NCBI GenBank assembly: GCA_023662905.1
Contig: JAMPIJ010000003.1
Span: 1-64,000, forward strand
Source: Fusobacterium sp.
GTDB lineage: Bacteria; Cyanobacteriota; Vampirovibrionia; Gastranaerophilales; Gastranaerophilaceae
DNA: 64,000 bases
Direction of reading: 5' to 3'
Under the pieces are notes generated by a model. The model searched no databases. It was not told the DNA's origin and saw only the letters and a program-made list of their open reading frames with translations. This document shows, one piece after another, positions 42,101-50,465 of the stretch. Positions within the stretch are counted from its first letter, which is position 1, and each line of letters opens with the position of its first letter. A program made the translations under genes and the position numbers.

Positions 42101-42290
42101 CCTGAAAATTAGTAAAAAGTTGTTCTTCACCTTTAAGGAAAATCCATTTGTTATCCTTATCGCCCTTGAGGTTTCGGAACGTCGAACTTTTAACCTCTTC
42201 GCGTACGCAGTCGTGAAGATACTGGCTTAATTTTTTTATAAAACTATTATTGAATGCAGAGTTAATTGCTTTCGTTGCTTCTTGTAACAT
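39174..42290 (-). CDS. Upf1-like SF1 helicase fused to a C-terminal PD-(D/E)XK (Vsr/DUF559-like) nuclease
   Basis: 1038 residues. N-terminal about 310 residues are a helicase-associated region of unknown fold. Walker A GPPGTGKSQT lies at 341-350. Motif II is IIDEASQCD, motif III VGDDKQLPHLSF, then TAHTFQGDERDIM and VAITRGKN, typical of DNA2/NAM7 (Upf1-like) helicases. A coiled coil sits between Ia and II (about 425-560). The last 100 residues (LSADLVVDNKLIIEVDG, then RCGFTVKRITYREW) form a Vsr/DUF559-type nuclease with Asp-(x)n-Glu-Val-Asp. Such helicase-nuclease fusions are frequent in defence islands, though none of the neighbours is a recognised defence gene. The ATG has GGGAGAG upstream. 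Confidence 0.9.
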   Translation of the reverse strand: MLQEATKAINSAFNNSFIKKLSQYLHDCVREEVKSSTFRNLKGDKDNKWIFLKGEEQLFTNFQEYIPLDGADPKLTELMLQSEHGSRDKYLIYGYLFLVGRNAKSGKKNEFLTPLLYMPCRLERNGVNINCFPMDEVLSLNTGALAALMRKNDDEDEVDILLEGILNEVPDLPITQEKLDIFLTTLKSLIPDIEITSNKADYVEEDNITKAAKEFYADEKITAENVEAVVEEEENNQKAAVKVDKVSVTYQSAIILTKRPSVTAGVLHELTQIAEKPSGIYRETALSIINEEYAQSKEKSVPLQDIKNITDFYPVTPLSLSDSQEMVIKSIDNSKFVAVQGPPGTGKSQTIVNLVSHLVANGKTVLVASRMDKAVDVVADRLNGLGAKYMALRAGRLNYQRQLSDELNNLLSDDSILDEDLEDSIFATVDDMKDHLDYIKEIEGKCEKIIKLEREWHDQNLVVEEQEEIVGEMQFIKSSLKKLDIETLKLISKTLEKNLEKMGIIAKILNFFSEMKLKKTLKMRNFDVTLENLARLNEELDFETLLNQLRKIESEIQKTGNLHQLTAHIKKKKAEQKTLAINILKNARRESLKSLLFDENKKRRLKIHAKALTANRKRIQDTILAEEDFRPLMDAFPCWCVTTYAVSDSLPLKPGMFDVAIIDEASQCDIASCFPILFRAKRAVIVGDDKQLPHLSFLEKAKEQSFLSQYGIPEKYQLIWRFRTNSMFDLADYYSMNSVMLDEHFRCLPPIIDFSNREFYNSKIRIMRKDFDKMPVLELVQVPDGKVDMDATRNLPEVEAVIKRLYDIVVEDERNNPDKPVTIGLISPFRAQVEALKVAVSKVLSDHMIAKHQIEIGTAHTFQGDERDIMLISWAFADNSFPQSLIFLQKANLFNVAITRGKNKVINFVSRDPAGLPDGHFRSYISFMQQYQDRLKLANSEDFDENIYKNALEKEIAAEIRKLDHNVQAGVEIASLSADLVVDNKLIIEVDGVEDNVKSRISNMKKQAILERCGFTVKRITYREWQYSKDACLNRVLN

Positions 42291-42434
42291 TATCTTTTTC
42301 TCTCCCGTAAATTAGACAGCGTAGCCACGGGTTGGCAAACCGCGTTTGACAAGCAGGTGGCGGAGAACTGCTTTTAGAATGATTATATCAGAAATAGCCT
42401 AGCGTTGCAAGAATCTTTGTGATATGATTCGTTT

Positions 42435-43397
42435 ATGAATAACAAAGTTTTGTGGGTTTTAATTATTATTTTGTCTATAATTATTGTTGAACGTACTATG
42501 TCATTACTGTCTGAGTCTATAAAAAAAGAAATCCCGCTGCCAGCTGTTGAGTCGCTTGAGCCGGAGCCGTTTAAAAATGTTTATTCCGAGCCGCAAACGG
42601 TCAGTGATAGTATATCTTTTGCAGTTAATTCGCCGGAAAATTTTAATGATAAAACTAAGCAAGATATTTATGATTTGCGTAAGCGTTATGTCGCAAATTC
42701 GCCTTTATATCCTGAAAATTATGAGCCAAGTGATGAGGTTTTCGGGCAAATTGTTAGCAGCAAGCCATGGTATGGAAAGTACGAAAGACCTTGTCAGTCG
42801 CTAGATAAAAATGATACTTCGCGTGGGGAATCATTGTTAAGCTCGACGCTTAATAACCCGAATGCATTAATCGCGCCTTTTATGCCGTTGTCTTATAGAA
42901 ATCGTATTTTAACCTCGGATTTTTGTATGGCTCATGACGCAATGCTTTTTATGCCGAGCAAAATTATTTATAAACCAGAACGCAAATTATTAGAAATTAC
43001 TTATCCTTTGGATAAGGCTGTTATTGGTAAAAACCATTACAATGAAAAAATGTGGCTTTTGCTCATTGCGCTTAATGCACGTGATGCCGGGTATAATTAT
43101 ATAACTTCAACACGTTTTGTTAACGGTGCTTTTTATGACAGTATTTGGAATAATTATACTAAACAGTACCAAGATAACGAAAATATTTCTAATATTGTTT
43201 TCAAGTTTAATGATTACATTCATTTAGGTACAAGTTGTGGCCTTGCGGGTGGCTGTAATAATATTTCGCCGCGCCAGATGGCTATGGAATTTGATATCTG
43301 GGAACTGCCTGCCCGTTTAGAGCTTAAGCTTTGGAAAAAACAGCCATCTTCCCGTAACGCCGCACCGGATTTGTATTGTAATTTGATTTTTGAATGA
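42435..43397 (+). CDS. Hypothetical membrane-anchored protein (320 aa)
   Basis: N-terminal hydrophobic anchor (VLWVLIIILSIIIVERTM, residues 6-23), then a Pro/Glu-rich linker and a globular domain of about 220 residues. Cysteine pairs (FCMAHDA; TSCGLAGGCNN) suggest folding outside the cytoplasm. The region YPLDKAVIGKNHYNEKMWLL is the most conserved-looking part but I know no family. It is the first gene of a likely operon with kdsA (21 bases on), an MBL hydrolase and pheS, so an envelope role is plausible by context only. Confidence 0.72.
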   Translation: MNNKVLWVLIIILSIIIVERTMSLLSESIKKEIPLPAVESLEPEPFKNVYSEPQTVSDSISFAVNSPENFNDKTKQDIYDLRKRYVANSPLYPENYEPSDEVFGQIVSSKPWYGKYERPCQSLDKNDTSRGESLLSSTLNNPNALIAPFMPLSYRNRILTSDFCMAHDAMLFMPSKIIYKPERKLLEITYPLDKAVIGKNHYNEKMWLLLIALNARDAGYNYITSTRFVNGAFYDSIWNNYTKQYQDNENISNIVFKFNDYIHLGTSCGLAGGCNNISPRQMAMEFDIWELPARLELKLWKKQPSSRNAAPDLYCNLIFE

Positions 43398-43418
43398 TTT
43401 TATTATACAATTTTTTCT

Positions 43419-44240
43419 ATGGATATGAAGAGAATTAAATTAGGAAATTTTGAAATCGGCGGGGATAAGCTTACAATTTTGGCCGGCCCTTGCGCGTTAG
43501 AATCTAAATCAATGGCACAAGATGTTGCCGCTGGATTAAAAGAGGTTTGTCAGAAACTTGATATTAACTATGTTTTTAAATCATCTTTTGACAAAGCAAA
43601 CCGTTCCTCAATTACCTCCTACAGAGGCCCGGGGATGGAAGATGGTTTGGCTGCACTCGCTGAAATTAAAGAAAAATACAATTTGCCAATCGTGACCGAT
43701 ATTCACGAGGCCGCTCAAGCAGAACCCGTTGCGAAAGTCGCTGATATTTTGCAGATTCCGGCGTTCCTTTGCCGTCAGACTGATTTGCTTGTTGCAGCTG
43801 CGAAAACAGGCAAAATCGTTAATATTAAAAAAGGTCAGTTTCTTGCTCCTGAACAGATGAAACCGTTAATCAAAAAAGTTGAGGACGCTGGGAATACTAA
43901 TATCCTTGTGACGGATCGTGGTACAAGTTTTGGCTACAACAACCTCGTTGTTGATTTTCGAGGAATCCCGATTATGCAATCGTTCGGATATCCTGTAGTT
44001 TTTGACGCTACTCACAGCGTTCAGCTTCCGGGGGCAAACGGGCTTTCATCAGGCGGCGACAGAAGATTTGTTCCTGTCCTTGCGAAAGCCGCTATGGCGG
44101 TTGGCGCGAATGTTTTATTCTTTGAGGTTCATCCGGATCCTGACAAAGCGCTTTGCGATGGGCCGAATATGGTTGCGCTTAAAGATGCGGAAGCATTATT
44201 CAAAAAATGCAAAGATATTTTTGAACTGGTTAAAGGGTAA
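43419..44240 (+). CDS. kdsA: 3-deoxy-D-manno-octulosonate 8-phosphate synthase
   Basis: 273 residues (start 43419 or 43425). Condenses phosphoenolpyruvate and arabinose-5-phosphate to Kdo-8-phosphate for lipopolysaccharide. TIM-barrel motifs of the DAHP/KDO8P family: LAGPCALES, FKSSFDKANRSS (KDO8P-specific KANRS), GPGMEDGL, VTDIHE, FLCRQTDL, GTSFGYNNLVVD, DATHSVQLPG and FEVHPDP. It shows that a Gram-negative outer membrane with Kdo is made. Five bases separate it from the next gene. Confidence 0.97.
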   Translation: MDMKRIKLGNFEIGGDKLTILAGPCALESKSMAQDVAAGLKEVCQKLDINYVFKSSFDKANRSSITSYRGPGMEDGLAALAEIKEKYNLPIVTDIHEAAQAEPVAKVADILQIPAFLCRQTDLLVAAAKTGKIVNIKKGQFLAPEQMKPLIKKVEDAGNTNILVTDRGTSFGYNNLVVDFRGIPIMQSFGYPVVFDATHSVQLPGANGLSSGGDRRFVPVLAKAAMAVGANVLFFEVHPDPDKALCDGPNMVALKDAEALFKKCKDIFELVKG

Positions 44241-44245
44241 CGCAG

Positions 44246-44875
44246 ATGATTATTAAAACTTACGTTGCAGGGCCGGTTCAGGCGAATAATTATCTTGTTA
44301 TTGATGAGGCTTCGAAAGAAGCTATTCTCATCGATTGTTCTGATTATGTGCCGGAAATAGTTGATTATGTAAAAGAGAACGGATTAAAAGTAAAATATAT
44401 TCTTATGACCCACGGGCATTTTGACCACGTTCTTGGTATCAACAAAATGAAAAAAGCTTTAGGTGCTAAAGCTTATGTTCACGAGTGCGACAGAGAACAG
44501 GTTGTTAACACGCGTGACGTAATGATGATGTTCGGGCTTCCGACAGATGGCGTTGAAAATCCTGTAATCGACGGAACCTTAGCGGATGCCGGCATGATGA
44601 CTTTAGGCGCACAGGAGATTAAAGTTATTGAAACTCCGGGGCATACTCCTGGGGGCGTTTGTTATCTTATTGGAGAAGATTTGTTCTCCGGCGACACGCT
44701 TTTCCGCGGAACAATCGGAAGAACCGATTTGCCGCAGGGAAGTTTTCAGCAGATTAAGCACAGTGTGAAAGATATTCTTTTTGCGCTTGATGAGAACATA
44801 AAAGTTTATCCAGGACACTCTGATTCGTCTACAATCGGGTTTGAAAAAAAGTTTAATGATATTGTAAATTATTAA
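44246..44875 (+). CDS. MBL-fold metallohydrolase, glyoxalase II-like
   Basis: 209 residues. The di-zinc signature THGHFDH is at residues 55-61. Later ligands are in ETPGHTPGG, FSGDTLF and YPGHSDSS. It is a compact hydroxyacylglutathione hydrolase-like member without the C-terminal helical domain of true GloB, so the substrate is open. Lies between kdsA and pheS in one operon with spacings of 5 and 11 bases. Confidence 0.92.
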   Translation: MIIKTYVAGPVQANNYLVIDEASKEAILIDCSDYVPEIVDYVKENGLKVKYILMTHGHFDHVLGINKMKKALGAKAYVHECDREQVVNTRDVMMMFGLPTDGVENPVIDGTLADAGMMTLGAQEIKVIETPGHTPGGVCYLIGEDLFSGDTLFRGTIGRTDLPQGSFQQIKHSVKDILFALDENIKVYPGHSDSSTIGFEKKFNDIVNY

Positions 44876-44886
44876 TCGAGGTTAAA

Positions 44887-45921
44887 ATGAAAGAACAGTT
44901 AGAAAAAATATATGAAAGTGCTGTTGCAGAACTTGAAAAAGCCGCATCAATTAACGATGTAGCACAAATTCGCGACACTTATCTTAGCCGTAAAGGCCAG
45001 TTGAACGAGATTAAAAAAGGTTTGAAAGACCTTTCTGACGAAGATAAAAAAGTGGTTGGTTCGCTTGCAAACCAAATTTCGCAAAAGCTTGAAGAAGCAT
45101 TGCGTGCTAAACACGACCTGTTCTACAAAAAAGAATTGGATGAAAAACTCGCGAAAGAAAGAATTGACGTAACTTTAACGGGAAAATATGTTCCGCAAGG
45201 AAGAATTCACCCGATTACCTCAACTATCAATGAAATTTCAGCAATCTTCCAAACACTTGGATTCTCTGTTATTCCGAGTGATTTATCTCCGGAAGTTGAA
45301 ACAGAATACTACAACTTTGATATGTTGAATGTTCCGAAAGACCACCCTGCGCGTGATGTTCAGGATACTTTCTACACATCATTAGCAAAAAATGTAGTTC
45401 TTAGAAGCCAAACTTCAGGCGCGCAAATTCACGCTATGGAATGTCAAAATCCGCCAATTCGCGTAATCGCTCCAGGAAGAGTTTACAGAAACGAAAATAT
45501 TAACGCACGTAAAAACAACTTCTTCCACCAAATTGAAGGACTTTATGTAGATAAAGACATCACTTTCGGTGACTTGAAGGGCGTTTTGAACGAATTTATT
45601 AGAATTTATTTTGGCGAAAGCAGACCAACACGTTTTAGAAATAGCTTTTTCCCATTTACGGAACCATCTGCGGAAGTTGATGTTCAGTGCATTATGTGTC
45701 AGGGCAAAGGCTGCCGTATTTGTTCTGGAACAGGCTGGTTGGAAATTTTGGGTTCCGGAATGGTTGACCCGAATGTTCTTCGCGGTGTTGGAATTGATCC
45801 TGATGTTTATTCAGGTTTTGCGTTCGGTATGGGGGTTGAAAGACTTGCGATGCTGAAATATGCAATCGATGATATTCGACTTTTCTTCAACAATGATGAA
45901 AGATTCCTGAAACAATTTTAA
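44887..45921 (+). CDS. pheS: Phenylalanyl-tRNA synthetase alpha subunit
   Basis: 344 residues. N-terminal coiled coil (1-90) that contacts tRNA, then class II motifs: GRIHPIT, motif 2 RNENINARKNNFFHQIEG, FFPFTEPSAEVDVQC and motif 3 GFAFGMGVERLAMLKY. It needs PheT to form the active alpha2beta2 enzyme; pheT is not downstream, where a terminator follows instead. Separate pheS and pheT loci are also usual in cyanobacteria. AATCGAGG ribosome region. Confidence 0.97.
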   Translation: MKEQLEKIYESAVAELEKAASINDVAQIRDTYLSRKGQLNEIKKGLKDLSDEDKKVVGSLANQISQKLEEALRAKHDLFYKKELDEKLAKERIDVTLTGKYVPQGRIHPITSTINEISAIFQTLGFSVIPSDLSPEVETEYYNFDMLNVPKDHPARDVQDTFYTSLAKNVVLRSQTSGAQIHAMECQNPPIRVIAPGRVYRNENINARKNNFFHQIEGLYVDKDITFGDLKGVLNEFIRIYFGESRPTRFRNSFFPFTEPSAEVDVQCIMCQGKGCRICSGTGWLEILGSGMVDPNVLRGVGIDPDVYSGFAFGMGVERLAMLKYAIDDIRLFFNNDERFLKQF

Positions 45922-45941
45922 CCGGTTGAGCCGGATGTTAC

Positions 45942-45970
45942 AAAACGGTCGCCTAGCAGGCGGCCGTTTT
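45942..45970 (+). terminator. Bidirectional terminator after pheS
   Basis: AAAACGGTCGCCT / AGGCGGCCGTTTT stem (45942-45954 with 45958-45970), one wobble, T4 on both sides. It overlaps the last codons of the convergent gene. Confidence 0.85.
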
Positions 45971-47905
45971 AGTAGTTTGTTTTTGTAATGCGGCTTGTTG
46001 TTTGAGTTTAAGCTGTTCAAGTCTGTCTTTTTCCAGAATTTGAGCAATTTGTTTGATATCGTAAATACGTTCACCTTTTTCATTACGTGCTTTAAGTAAA
46101 GTTCTGGCGAGTTTTTTGTTTTTGCCGTTAATAAGTTTATATGTTTCTAAAACATCAAAATTTGAAACTTTTGGACGTTTAATCCCTTGTGCGCGTTGTT
46201 GCGCTCTGGTTTCGGCAACTGAGTTGAACATTTCGTTAAGGAACTGGTTTCTCATTTTTGTTGCTTTTTTAGAGTAATCGCCTATTTGTTCTTGAATTTG
46301 TTTGGCTGATTTCATTCTTGATTTAATGATTTGCTGCGCGTCCTGTTGGATTTGAAGCTTTCTAGCTTTATAATCGCGTTTAATTTTTATTTTTGCCGGC
46401 GGAAGTAATAGTTGTGGTTTTGGCGCCTCAAGTTTAAACAGAGGTTCTGGCTCTTTTTGTCCCTCAAGAATTGTTTTTATAGATGGCAACTCTGGTGTTT
46501 GTTTTGGTACATGTACAGGTAATGGCCATGTTTTTCTATAAGTGGCGTTCGGGTTTATTTCTGCAGGTTTTCCGTTGCCAAAGATTTTTGGCATTAAAGT
46601 GTATTTGATTTTACGTTTAGCCTTGGAGATATTCGCTTTTGTGTTTCCGAAGCTATGATAGTTACGCAAATCGTTTTCTTTATAAAGTTCGCGGTTATGT
46701 TGTCTTCTTGATAGATAGAACGGGTTTTTTAAGTTTTTACTTATTAATTGAACAGTTTCTTCCGGAGTTCTGTCGGCGGAAATATGTTCTTCGGTTAAAT
46801 CCAAGAAACGGCGGAGGTTTTTATTAACAGTGTCTGAGCCGAAAGAATCAATGTAGTACATGATTTTATCGAGAGGTTCGTTGGATATTTTGAAGTGTTG
46901 AAGGTCTGCGATATTTGTAAATATATTGCCATAGTGTTTTTCAGTGTTGAATTTATTGATGAGGCGTAATATATCTTCTTTTTCCTCAAAGTTTTCAACA
47001 CGATTTAATAATTTAGATATTGGTTCAATAGTTTCAGGTGTTGCTGTTTTGATAACCTCTTTGAGTACGCTTTTTTCATCTTGTGAGAACTCAGTTGTAT
47101 GTTTTTTGAGGAAGCCTGTCACGTATAAGTTTTCGTCAAGTTTGTCGAATGCTGTTGGATTATAGCATTCTAGCAGGTCTTCTCGTGAAAACTTATCGAA
47201 GAAATATGAAGTCGCTCTTGTCTGTTCTACTTTCACAGCTTTGTTAAGCTGTTCTACGTCGAACGATGGTTTTTCAGCCGCTAGTTCTTTAAGCAACTCT
47301 TGTGTGAAGTTTTCGTTTTTATTGTTCAATTTAATGAATGCTGAATAAGTATCCATATTTTCGTTTAATTTCGCGGCATGTTCAGATGAGAGAATCTCAA
47401 TAACAGTTTGTGCCGGAAGATGTGTTTTATTGTGGTGGATACCTTCAAGATTGCGTAATTTTGTGTAAAGTTCGGTATTAGTTTTACTGTTGCCCATTAA
47501 TTTAAGGATTTGTGCAGATTCTGTGAATGTGTAATCCGGATTTTGTATAGCTGCAAAGTGAATGCCTTTAGGCTTTTTAACTGTATTGTAGATTCCATCC
47601 AGAACTTCTAGTTGATTCTCAGGGGCTGGAATTTTTTTGGTATATATATCATTTCTTAGTTTTCTTGTTAATTCGTAGAAGAAAGAAGTTCTATCTTTAT
47701 TGTAAAATGTTGCGTATTTTGCGACATTAGGATTTTGTTCACCTAAAAAGTATCCTATTTCTTCAACAAAGCCGACAACATAGTCTTTTTGACGCGGTGG
47801 AGTAACTAAATTTTTTAATTTATTTAATCTTACGCCCTGGAAATTTTGTTCTTGTGCGTTTCTTTGGGGTTGGTAATTTGTATACGAAATTCTATTTACT
47901 TGCAT
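45953..47905 (-). CDS. Large hypothetical helical protein with N-terminal NFQG motif
   Basis: 650 residues; AGAGGA ribosome site 5 bases before the ATG. The first 35 residues are Gln/Asn-rich and include AQEQNFQGVRLNKL, the F-x-G pattern shared with three other unknown proteins. Residues 40-440 look helical with no named repeats. A Pro-rich segment (about 470-530) and a Lys/Gln-rich coiled-coil end (530-650) follow. No signal peptide, membrane segment or catalytic motif. Its stop lies inside the terminator stem shared with pheS. Function unknown. Confidence 0.75.
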   Translation of the reverse strand: MQVNRISYTNYQPQRNAQEQNFQGVRLNKLKNLVTPPRQKDYVVGFVEEIGYFLGEQNPNVAKYATFYNKDRTSFFYELTRKLRNDIYTKKIPAPENQLEVLDGIYNTVKKPKGIHFAAIQNPDYTFTESAQILKLMGNSKTNTELYTKLRNLEGIHHNKTHLPAQTVIEILSSEHAAKLNENMDTYSAFIKLNNKNENFTQELLKELAAEKPSFDVEQLNKAVKVEQTRATSYFFDKFSREDLLECYNPTAFDKLDENLYVTGFLKKHTTEFSQDEKSVLKEVIKTATPETIEPISKLLNRVENFEEKEDILRLINKFNTEKHYGNIFTNIADLQHFKISNEPLDKIMYYIDSFGSDTVNKNLRRFLDLTEEHISADRTPEETVQLISKNLKNPFYLSRRQHNRELYKENDLRNYHSFGNTKANISKAKRKIKYTLMPKIFGNGKPAEINPNATYRKTWPLPVHVPKQTPELPSIKTILEGQKEPEPLFKLEAPKPQLLLPPAKIKIKRDYKARKLQIQQDAQQIIKSRMKSAKQIQEQIGDYSKKATKMRNQFLNEMFNSVAETRAQQRAQGIKRPKVSNFDVLETYKLINGKNKKLARTLLKARNEKGERIYDIKQIAQILEKDRLEQLKLKQQAALQKQTTKTAAC

Positions 47906-47963
47906 ATCATCCTCTTTTTATCTCTTAAGTCATGATATACAAAACCTGTAAAAAAAATTTTTG

Positions 47964-48194
47964 CTAGGGTTCTGGAATTTCGTCGCCATATTCAAGCATA
48001 ACTTGCAGCATTACGCGAAGCTGTTTTTTGTAGTTTTCGCGTGCTTTTTCTATGGTTGGGGCGCAGAATGTGAAACTCGGGATTTCTTCTATTTCGATAT
48101 AATGATAAAGTTTACCCTCAAAATCAAGATCAGTTCCCTCTATCAGCGTCCAGTTTAAGTTAAGGTAATAGTCTAAATCTTTTTCGCTATTCAT
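47964..48194 (-). CDS. HicB-like small protein (orphan)
   Basis: 76 residues. YHYIEIEEIPSFTFCAPTIEKARENYKKQL and the ending GDEIPEP fit the partial RNase-H fold of HicB/UPF0150 proteins, usually antitoxins. There is no C-terminal DNA-binding domain and no hicA-like toxin on either side. The start codon directly follows the stop of the GerMN gene with TTGGAGG upstream, so it is the last gene of the prfA-infB operon. Could be a domesticated regulator. Confidence 0.7.
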   Translation of the reverse strand: MNSEKDLDYYLNLNWTLIEGTDLDFEGKLYHYIEIEEIPSFTFCAPTIEKARENYKKQLRVMLQVMLEYGDEIPEP

Positions 48195-48779
48195 CTAGCC
48201 TCCAAGAGAGTTTTCGGTCAATGGCTGTGTAATCATTATTCCGTCACCGCCTAGAACTTCGACTTTTTCGTTTTCGATTAAAAGGTAAACAGGTTTGTTT
48301 GTGTTGTATTTGGTTGTTTTTATTAACTGAAAAATTCGTTTATAAATGCTGTCAGTGCCACCGCCGGTTTCAAAGTGTTTGGAAAGGTTTATGTAGACGC
48401 CATCTGATGCATCGACAACGTTTAATAATCTGGTTCCAACCGGAATTTCAGAATATACACCCAGTTTTGACTCTTCTGGTTTTGGCCCGTCAAAAAGTGC
48501 TGTTATTGCAAATTTTACAGGCGTTCCGTCGACAGCAGGGTCGTATTTGCGCTTTACTGCCTTGTAAACTTCTTCACCGTTTTTGTTTTGACCGATGAAA
48601 AACACGTTTACAAATTGAGATTCCTGATTTTCATCATCAGGTGGTGTTTCTTCATTGTTAGGGTTTATAACGTCTGGCGGAAGCGGTGCAGGGCGCATGC
48701 TTTTTACTGAAAAACCAAAAGCTGTTGCGACTAAAATTGTTAGAATTATTAATGCAATATTCAAACTTTTTTTGTCCAT
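48195..48779 (-). CDS. Membrane-anchored GerMN-domain protein
   Basis: 194 residues. One N-terminal membrane helix (IALIILTILVATAFGF), a Pro/Glu-rich linker (30-55), then a GerMN domain (about 56-180; VNVFFIGQN, FAITALFDGP, LLNVVDASDGVYINLS). GerMN domains occur in sporulation lipoprotein GerM and in envelope proteins, often near amidases; a role in peptidoglycan interaction is assumed. No lipobox. In operon with the LmeA-like gene, 7 bases apart. Confidence 0.85.
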   Translation of the reverse strand: MDKKSLNIALIILTILVATAFGFSVKSMRPAPLPPDVINPNNEETPPDDENQESQFVNVFFIGQNKNGEEVYKAVKRKYDPAVDGTPVKFAITALFDGPKPEESKLGVYSEIPVGTRLLNVVDASDGVYINLSKHFETGGGTDSIYKRIFQLIKTTKYNTNKPVYLLIENEKVEVLGGDGIMITQPLTENSLGG

Positions 48780-48786
48780 AAAGTCC

Positions 48787-49611
48787 TCACTTCCTGATGT
48801 TTATAAACGCTTTCAGGATTATTCTATCCTCGTTAATCGAAACTTCTTTAACGTCAGCATTTATTCTACTATTCTCTAAGATTTTAACAGAAAAATCAAG
48901 CGGGTTAACATAATTTAACGCATCGCTCATACTCAAAATTTTTAAAATCGCGGATTTGCCGCTGGTTTCGAGGTTTTCGACACTAATGTCGTTGTTTTTT
49001 AGGCTTAATCCTGTTCCTACTTTTACTGATTGTTTTTTCGGTGAAAATGGCGTGCTGAAAGTCAGATTGTACCAGAGTTTGTTGTTTTTTATATCAAAAG
49101 TTATTCCGTCGATTTTCAGAAAACCCATGAGTGAGCCATTAATTTCGCGCAGCATTTTTTTGTAATCTGTTGTCTGCGTGATTTTATTGAGATCAGCGGC
49201 TGTAAGTTCTACGGTTAAATCTGCCGGAAAATCTGTCACAAAACGGTACTGGTGGTTTTCGGCTTTTTCAATCTGGTTGAAAGTGCAAATTGAGTTAATC
49301 GTTGCTTTCGATACCGAAACCTTGTCAATAACGATGTTTTCGCCGGTGGCTTTTACGCTTCTGAATTTACCCTCTTTTAAGTCAGGCGTGCTGAAAGAGT
49401 CGATTTTTATATCGAATTTGCCGCCTAAATGTTCAGAAATCTGTTTTTCAAGATAGTGTTCAAGAATCGTTGTGTGGATGAAATTGCTTCCAGAGGCGCG
49501 GCTTGCAAATTTTTGCCAACCTGATGTGAGTTCGTATGTTGTTGGACAAAGTTCTGTTGTAAATGCGGTTTGGGCGCAAAAAATTAACAATAATGTTAGA
49601 AACTTTTTCAT
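48787..49611 (-). CDS. Secreted LmeA/DUF2993-like protein
   Basis: 274 residues. Signal peptide MKKFLTLLLIFCAQTAFT. The rest is beta-rich, with LEHYLEKQISEHLGGKFDIKIDSFSTPDLKEGKF and LTAADLNKI, and fits DUF2993 (LmeA-type) phospholipid-binding proteins of cyanobacteria and actinobacteria. It should act in the periplasm, perhaps in lipid transfer. Start overlaps the truB stop by 4 bases (ATGA), so translation is coupled. Confidence 0.75.
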   Translation of the reverse strand: MKKFLTLLLIFCAQTAFTTELCPTTYELTSGWQKFASRASGSNFIHTTILEHYLEKQISEHLGGKFDIKIDSFSTPDLKEGKFRSVKATGENIVIDKVSVSKATINSICTFNQIEKAENHQYRFVTDFPADLTVELTAADLNKITQTTDYKKMLREINGSLMGFLKIDGITFDIKNNKLWYNLTFSTPFSPKKQSVKVGTGLSLKNNDISVENLETSGKSAILKILSMSDALNYVNPLDFSVKILENSRINADVKEVSINEDRIILKAFINIRK

Positions 49612-50462
49612 AAAAACACTTTCTTTTGACTAATAACATTATCCTCGCTAAAACCTATTGCGCAAATGTTATTTTCTTTTGTCAAAAGTAAGAATTTTCC
49701 GTTTTCAACGTTGTAGTTTCTGAGTGCCACGCCGTTTTGAATTTTTGCGATATCTTCTTCTTTTACCTCGATTTTTTCGTACGGAATAACGTCAATCGGG
49801 TTGATTAAGTGGCTTTTTACGTCGCCAAACACAAGTTTTTGTAATGGAATTGAATCTTCTAGTGTGAAACGGCCGGCTTTAGTTCTTACAAGCGCTGTTA
49901 AATGTCCACCGCAGCCGTGGAGTTTGCCTAAATCGTAAGCGATTGAGCGGATGTAGGTACCTTTGGAACATTTTACCGCAAGCACTGCCGTTTGCGCGGC
50001 TTCGTCAAATTCCACTAAATCAAGTTGCTCTATTGTTACTCTGCGCGGCTGAATTTCAACCTCTTCACCGTTGCGGGCATATTCGTAAAGCTTTTTACCG
50101 TTAACCTTTATCGCAGAATAAATCGGCGGCATTTGTTCGATTTCGCCACGGAAGTTTTCAAGCGCCTTTTCCACTTCGTCGCGTGTAACCTTTTTATCGA
50201 AAGTTTCTGTAACCTGTCCGTCGATGTCGTAAGAATCTGTGTTTGAGCCGAATTGAACTGTTGCAAGATAAGCTTTGTCATCTTCCAAAAATTCAATTAA
50301 TCTTGTTGCTCTGCCGATACAAACAGGCAAAACACCCTCGGCAAACGGATCTAAGGTTCCGGTGTGGCCGATTTGGCGGATGTTTGTAAGTCTGCGTAAT
50401 GTCGCAACAACATCGTGTGATGTCATTCCTTTGGGTTTGTTGATGTTGATGAACCCGAACAA
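49608..50462 (-). CDS. truB: tRNA pseudouridine-55 synthase
   Basis: 284 residues. Makes pseudouridine 55 in the T-loop of tRNAs. The catalytic Asp is in GHTGTLDPFAEGVLP (Asp38). Further motifs: KPKGMTSHDVV, YLATVQFGSNTDSYD, CSKGTYIRSIAYDLG and HLTALVRTKAGRF. The C-terminal PUA-like region is short. Directly follows rbfA (3-base gap) as in most bacteria. Confidence 0.97.
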   Translation of the reverse strand: MFGFININKPKGMTSHDVVATLRRLTNIRQIGHTGTLDPFAEGVLPVCIGRATRLIEFLEDDKAYLATVQFGSNTDSYDIDGQVTETFDKKVTRDEVEKALENFRGEIEQMPPIYSAIKVNGKKLYEYARNGEEVEIQPRRVTIEQLDLVEFDEAAQTAVLAVKCSKGTYIRSIAYDLGKLHGCGGHLTALVRTKAGRFTLEDSIPLQKLVFGDVKSHLINPIDVIPYEKIEVKEEDIAKIQNGVALRNYNVENGKFLLLTKENNICAIGFSEDNVISQKKVFL

Positions 50463-50465
50463 AGC

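Noticed and set aside
42291-42434. A structured RNA in the gap between the helicase-nuclease and gene 42435
   Set aside because: GC-richer patches near 42330-42380 form only weak hairpins and match no tRNA, riboswitch or small RNA layout known to me.
44887-45921. Loss of pheT as a defect
   Set aside because: pheS and pheT are separate in cyanobacteria too; absence next to pheS is expected for this lineage.
47964-48194. A complete HicAB toxin-antitoxin system
   Set aside because: No small hicA-like reading frame on either side; only the HicB-like half is present.
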